Of a stretch of DNA of 39,168 nucleotides, positions 37,939 to 39,168 are shown in pieces. Origin of the DNA: Pelodictyon luteolum (lineage in GTDB: Bacteria; Bacteroidota; Chlorobiia; Chlorobiales; Chlorobiaceae). Under the pieces are notes generated by a model that searched no databases, had not been told where the DNA came from, and was given only the letters and a program-made list of their open reading frames with translations. Every line of letters begins with the position of its first letter. Position 1 is the first letter of the stretch. Position numbers and translations under genes: made by a program. The stretch covers positions 1 to 39,168 of the forward strand of contig DYNE01000022.1 of NCBI GenBank assembly GCA_020721225.1, written 5' to 3'.

Positions 37939-38670
37939 TTAAAGAATTATCGGAATCAATCTATGTTCATCAATCAAAAAGATCGAATCAAAATCATCTT
38001 GCCCCGTTTTTTTTATAGTAAGTTTTTCCTTTAATAAAGGCAAGGCTTCATTATAATCAAGAGCTGGAGCTGGCCAGTTATCATAAACCAACAGCCAGTT
38101 TTTTTCGAACTTTTCAAAGTCATTTTTATTTAGAATTTTCTTTTTCTTACTCACAGAAGATACCATCGCGTCGACCCAACGCATCTCTATCTCATCACCC
38201 AAGGAAGATACACCGATCACGTTATCGTCCAGAATATCAGCTCCAATCTGAACATCTTCCGGGATCACTATGTCATTTTGTTCGTCTATCTCATTTTTTA
38301 TTTCTTTTAACGTCATCACTCTTTCTCCTATGTTATACAAGCGCCCCCAAGCTCTCCTTTTTGGCAATTTCGCTCTTGAGGCCTGTTCTAAAGCTTTGTT
38401 TTGTGGGACTGCTTCTACAACTTCAATACCAATATTGAGATTTGATAGCGACACCACAAAATCAGGCTTATCGCGATAAAACAAGTCAAATGGATACAAT
38501 AATTTGTCATTTTTAGCCATCACTCTGAGAAACTGAAAGACCGAATACGTTTCAACATGTTTTTTATTTCTGCCATCATCTCTTTTTGGAACAACGAAAT
38601 GCAAATCCTCAAGTTTTTGTAACAGATCATTCTTATCGACTGCCTGAAGTAGTTGTTCTTGCTCTTTCAT
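37939..38670 (-). CDS. Hypothetical protein with possible PD-(D/E)xK nuclease-like core
   Basis: The 243-residue product is AT-rich compared with its neighbours, with Lys- and Asn-rich codons, suggesting transfer from another genome. Residues 66-90 (RDKPDFVVSLSNLNIGIEVV) have Asp70 in a strand and Glu83 in an ExV position, the arrangement of PD-(D/E)xK nuclease cores, although the usual Lys is Val. Many uncharacterised proteins share this PDF...GIEV pattern. A good GGAAGG ribosome binding site precedes ATG 38670 by about 5 bases. Repeat copy 6 lies 24 bases upstream. Function not known. Confidence 0.6.
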   Translation of the reverse strand: MKEQEQLLQAVDKNDLLQKLEDLHFVVPKRDDGRNKKHVETYSVFQFLRVMAKNDKLLYPFDLFYRDKPDFVVSLSNLNIGIEVVEAVPQNKALEQASRAKLPKRRAWGRLYNIGERVMTLKEIKNEIDEQNDIVIPEDVQIGADILDDNVIGVSSLGDEIEMRWVDAMVSSVSKKKKILNKNDFEKFEKNWLLVYDNWPAPALDYNEALPLLKEKLTIKKTGQDDFDSIFLIDEHRLIPIIL

Positions 38671-38692
38671 AAATCCTTCCCAATCATTCTAT

Positions 38693-38997
38693 CAGATTTC
38701 AAACCGTCTCAGCATCCTTCCGGACAGTTCGGCAAGCTCGTTTCTCTGAAGCGGATCTCCGGCAACAGATGAGTGTCGTGCCGATCTGAGGTTCTCGAAA
38801 TACTTGCCGTTACAGCCGTGCCTTGCTATCTCCATAACCGTAACGCACACCACTTCGTCGCCGGCCGGATCAAGTCACCTCCTCGTGGCAGCACTATTGC
38901 CTTCAGATTTTCAAGAGGTTACCCCATACATCCCGAATATTTCTAACGGCAAAACTCAATCCTCTACGCTATTGCACTACGTTCCCTCGAATCTCAT
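38693..38997 (-). repeat. Island repeat copy 6 (longest, with extra coding-like sequence)
   Basis: The copy matches the others but has about 65 extra bases between GGATCTCC and CTCCATAACC. On the minus strand the extra sequence extends the reading frame: KYFENLRSARHSSVAG runs into DPLQRNELAELSGRMLRRFE, then Ile and a stop at 38693-38695. The other copies may derive from a form like this by internal deletion. It lies just upstream of the 243-residue gene. Confidence 0.8.
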
Positions 38998-39168
38998 AAA
39001 TGCCTGATATGATGGTTTTGAGAGTAAAAAAGCCGGTAATGACTGAATATTCCTCCTCTTTACCGTATGGCATTGTTATCTTTCTGACTTATAATTGAAT
39101 ATAAGACTATATTTTATCACTACTGTCCAACTATAAGTCAAATAAATTCAACTGGTTACAGGTATAGG
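38998..39168. other. AT-rich right edge, no gene seen
   Basis: These 171 bases after repeat copy 6 are AT-rich, and I see no complete gene, hairpin or repeat in them. A gene or promoter may continue beyond the window. Confidence 0.4.

Noticed and set aside
32874-38997. CRISPR array
   Set aside because: The repeats are 110-305 bases, diverged, and separated by genes, not by short spacers of constant length.
32874-38997. Integron cassette array with attC sites
   Set aside because: No integrase gene and no RYYYAAC/GTTRRRY core pairs were seen at repeat ends; an integrase elsewhere cannot be excluded.
32874-38997. Insertion sequence
   Set aside because: No transposase frame and no terminal inverted repeats or target duplications around the repeats were visible.

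Overview
The window looks like the chromosome of a green sulfur bacterium (Chlorobi, Chlorobium/Prosthecochloris type). This is inferred from protein character and gene content: a sigma-70 without a long N-terminal region, a Bacteroidetes/Chlorobi-type GlmU-like protein, a ResB/CcsA cytochrome c maturation system, ThyX for thymidylate synthesis, and BshC of (N-methyl-)bacillithiol synthesis. No rRNA, tRNA or CRISPR array was recognised.

Positions 1-29,404 are ordinary, dense core genome. On the minus strand uvrB, a bifunctional rel/spoT, lemA and a TPM-domain (YgcG-like) gene follow each other; the last runs off the left edge. A plus-strand block carries a lipoprotein M16 peptidase, an LptF/LptG-type permease and a SAM hydroxide adenosyltransferase. 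Next come rpoD, valS and clpP on the minus strand, thyX (plus), accD (minus), and a plus-strand run of a patatin/Omp85 fusion, surE and bshC. A minus-strand unit follows (Cys-containing HTH regulator, resB, ccsA), with a small CxxCH haem protein diverging from it. Last is a tight minus-strand operon: low-molecular-weight phosphatase, diacylglycerol-kinase-like lipid kinase, GlmU-like protein, glutamine amidotransferase and LOG-family protein.

Positions 29,587-32,132 hold two tandem paralogous regulators. Each has an unrecognised alpha/beta N-terminal domain, a long charged coiled coil and a LuxR-type HTH at the C-terminus. A perfect 14-bp inverted repeat separates them.

Positions 32,133-39,168 are an accessory island. 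Six same-orientation copies of a roughly 110-300-bp repeat are interspersed with a RelE/XRE toxin-antitoxin pair, a TacA/TacT-like (DUF1778/GNAT) pair, an intact four-helix-bundle/zinc-finger gene and its internally deleted duplicate, an AT-rich PD-(D/E)xK-like gene, and tails of at least four broken genes. Several repeat copies keep a reading frame ending in a shared C-terminus and lie just upstream of a minus-strand cargo gene. This suggests that a duplicated gene end has served as homology for cassette-like gain, loss and deletion. The repeat system and the twin regulators are the most unusual content here; their roles are inference.
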